Translations under genes and position numbers: made by a program
Part shown: positions 4,920-6,671 of the stretch, in pieces
How positions within the stretch are numbered: position 1 is the first letter of the stretch
Layout: each line of letters opens with the position of its first letter
The notes under the pieces: model-generated
Databases searched by the model: none
What the model was told of the DNA's origin: nothing
Seen by the model: the letters and a program-made list of their open reading frames with translations, nothing else
Assembly: GCA_031279875.1 (NCBI GenBank)
Contig: JAITHS010000173.1
Coordinates: 1-6,671 of the forward strand
DNA from: Tannerella sp.
GTDB lineage: Bacteria > Bacteroidota > Bacteroidia > Bacteroidales > Tannerellaceae
Length of the DNA: 6,671 nucleotides
Reading direction: 5' to 3'

Positions 4920-6671
4920 ATGAAAAAAGTACTATTTTATATGATAATTACAGGATTATTAGCCGGTTGTAACGCAGGAAAAGGAGATGCGTTTAAATAT
5001 CCGGCGGCTGAGAAACAGGATGTTACCGACGATTATTTCGGTACGAAAATTGCCGACCCGTACCGATGGCTCGAAGATGATACTACGCAGGCGGTTGCTG
5101 CGTGGGTCGAAGCCGAAAACAAGGTTACGCAGCAGTATCTTTCGCAGATTCCGTTTCGCGATAAATTGCGTCAACGACTAACGGATATCTATAATTATGA
5201 GAAGATTAGCGCTCCCCGCAAAAACAAAAAGACAGGTAAGTACTATTTCTCTAAAAATGACGGTTTGCAGAATCAGAGCGTCTATTACGAGAAGCAAACG
5301 CTTGACGGAGAGGCTGTTGTGTTGCTCGACCCTAACAAACTGTCCACCGACGGTACGGTAGCGCTGTCGGGCATGTCGATCTCTAACGACGGCAAATTTC
5401 TGGCTTACACCATCTCGCGTAGCGGTAGTGATTGGCGTGAAATTTATGTCATGAACATGGCTACCAAGCAGTTAACCGACGACCATATCCTGTGGGCAAA
5501 GTTTACCGACGCTTCGTGGCACGGTAACGGCTTCTATTACAGCGCTTACGACGCGCCGCAGGAAGGTAAGGAGTTCTCAAATGTGAATGAAAATCACAAA
5601 ATTTATTATCACAAACTCGGTACGCCTCAAAATGAAGATGTGCTTGTTTATCAAAATGTTAAATATCCTAAACGGTTCTATTCGGCGTGGGTTGACGAGG
5701 ATGAAAAAGTTTTGTTTGTCTTTGAATCCGGCGAAGGTCGCGGCAACAATCTGTTTATGAAAGATTTACGGAAGTCATCTTCCGATTTTGCGCAATTGAC
5801 CGAAAATCAGGATTTTGAATACAGTCCCGTTGAAGTTATCGGCGAAACGATCTATTTTTATACCAATTATAATGCTCCGAAATACAGGCTGATGAAAACT
5901 TCGATATCAAAGCCCGCGCTTGCCGAATGGCATGACGTTGTGCCGGAAAATGCCGATGTGCTTAACGGCGTTACCTTTATCGGCGGCAAGATGGTGCTGA
6001 CCTACACCAAAGACGCTTCAGACCACGCTTTTGTGTATTCGATAGACGGTGTCCGCGAGCATGAAGTGGCGCTGCCGACTTTCGGTTCGGTAGGTTTCAG
6101 CGGCGACAAAGACGATAAGGAGGCGTTCTATACTTTCACGTCTTTCACTTTCCCAAACACGATTTACAAGTACTCGATCGACGATAATACGTCGGAAATG
6201 TTTCTCGCCCCGAAAGTGAAATTCGTTGCAAATGAGTATGTTACAGAGCAAGTTTTCTATCCCTCTAAAGACGGGACAAAGATTCCGATGTTTCTGACCT
6301 ACAAAAAAGGCTTGCAGCGCGACGGCTCTAATCCTGTGTTGCTTTATGGCTACGGAGGCTTCAATATCAGCCTTTTACCGTCATTTTCGGCTATGCGCAT
6401 CCCTTTTCTCGAAAATGGCGGCATATATGCTCAGGCTAACCTGCGCGGCGGCGGCGAGTACGGCGAAGAATGGCACATAGCAGGTACTAAACAGCAGAAA
6501 CAGAACGTTTTCGATGATTTTATCGCCGGAGCGGAATATCTTATCAAAGAGCAATATACGTCATCAGCAAAACTCTGTATATCAGGTGGTTCCAACGGCG
6601 GATTGCTCGTAGGGGCATGTGTCAATCAGCGTCCCGACCTGTTTGCGGCGGCATTACCTGCCGTAGGTGTG
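4920..6671 (+). CDS. Prolyl oligopeptidase (S9A) lipoprotein, 3' end cut by the window
   Basis: 584 residues are visible, open to the window edge. It is a serine peptidase that cleaves short peptides after proline. Residues 1-17 are a lipoprotein signal (Leu-Ala-Gly-Cys17). The family's N-terminal signature DPYRWLE is at 46-52 and YEKISAP at 93-99, followed by the beta-propeller to about 440. The catalytic domain begins near 445 and shows LLYGYGGFNIS (oxyanion Tyr478), NLRGGGEYG 507-515 and nucleophile Ser558 in GGSNGG. The last visible residues are PAVGV, where the family continues with DMLRF-like sequence. The catalytic Asp and His lie outside; about 150 residues are missing if it matches the roughly 705-residue Elizabethkingia enzyme. 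No frameshift is seen. It is divergent from the operon across a 60-114 nt gap, so co-regulation is possible. A periplasm-facing or surface lipid anchor is inferred, in contrast to the soluble periplasmic Elizabethkingia enzyme. Confidence 0.93.
   Translation, partial: MKKVLFYMIITGLLAGCNAGKGDAFKYPAAEKQDVTDDYFGTKIADPYRWLEDDTTQAVAAWVEAENKVTQQYLSQIPFRDKLRQRLTDIYNYEKISAPRKNKKTGKYYFSKNDGLQNQSVYYEKQTLDGEAVVLLDPNKLSTDGTVALSGMSISNDGKFLAYTISRSGSDWREIYVMNMATKQLTDDHILWAKFTDASWHGNGFYYSAYDAPQEGKEFSNVNENHKIYYHKLGTPQNEDVLVYQNVKYPKRFYSAWVDEDEKVLFVFESGEGRGNNLFMKDLRKSSSDFAQLTENQDFEYSPVEVIGETIYFYTNYNAPKYRLMKTSISKPALAEWHDVVPENADVLNGVTFIGGKMVLTYTKDASDHAFVYSIDGVREHEVALPTFGSVGFSGDKDDKEAFYTFTSFTFPNTIYKYSIDDNTSEMFLAPKVKFVANEYVTEQVFYPSKDGTKIPMFLTYKKGLQRDGSNPVLLYGYGGFNISLLPSFSAMRIPFLENGGIYAQANLRGGGEYGEEWHIAGTKQQKQNVFDDFIAGAEYLIKEQYTSSAKLCISGGSNGGLLVGACVNQRPDLFAAALPAVGV

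Noticed and set aside
4959..5181. Overlapping 64-71 codon frames on both strands near the peptidase 5' end
   Set aside because: The plus frame from 4920 encodes a clear S9A N-terminus through this region, so these are shadows.
6018..6625. Minus-strand frames of 64-77 codons opposite the peptidase
   Set aside because: They are antisense to conserved propeller and catalytic-domain sequence, with no supporting features.

Overview
The window looks like chromosomal DNA from a Bacteroidota bacterium, probably Bacteroidales-like. Three things support this. Three intergenic sites match the Bacteroidota sigma-ABfr promoter -7 element (TAnnTTTG). One encoded protein ends in a type IX secretion system (T9SS) type-A sorting domain. 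Two of the four substantial genes encode lipoproteins of kinds common in that phylum. Species cannot be read from the sequence.

Layout. Positions 1-186 are non-coding: two short GTCCC/GGGAC hairpin repeats, a degenerate third unit, a 7-bp AT-rich tandem repeat and a promoter. At 187 a 20-codon frame begins with what looks like the first 14 residues of 1-deoxy-D-xylulose-5-phosphate synthase (dxs). It then breaks off and runs into the 3' end of the next gene, so it is read as a dxs 5' relic at a rearrangement breakpoint. From 4805 down to 239 on the minus strand is a tight three-gene operon, in transcription order: a secreted PHB-depolymerase/feruloyl-esterase-like alpha/beta hydrolase with a T9SS C-terminal domain; a secreted zinc N-acetylmuramoyl-L-alanine amidase (Amidase_3), overlapping it by 1 nt; and a GH95 alpha-L-fucosidase/alpha-L-galactosidase lipoprotein, 5 nt further on. 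Reading right from 4920 is a prolyl oligopeptidase lipoprotein (family S9A), cut by the window edge just after its catalytic serine.

The short gap between the esterase and the peptidase holds divergent promoters whose putative -33 boxes form one 8-bp palindrome. The minus promoter matches the consensus well and lies inside the longest possible esterase frame, which moves the esterase start downstream to about 4805.

Working together: all four intact products carry export signals, so the locus encodes envelope or extracellular hydrolases acting on an ester-linked substrate, peptidoglycan, terminal L-fucose/L-galactose and proline-containing peptides. No SusC/SusD pair, regulator or transporter is visible, so this is not a classical polysaccharide utilization locus within the window. 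I see no wholly new system. The most unusual points are the dxs relic, the grouping of the three operon enzymes, and an active-site threonine in the GH95 protein that may indicate alpha-L-galactosidase specificity.
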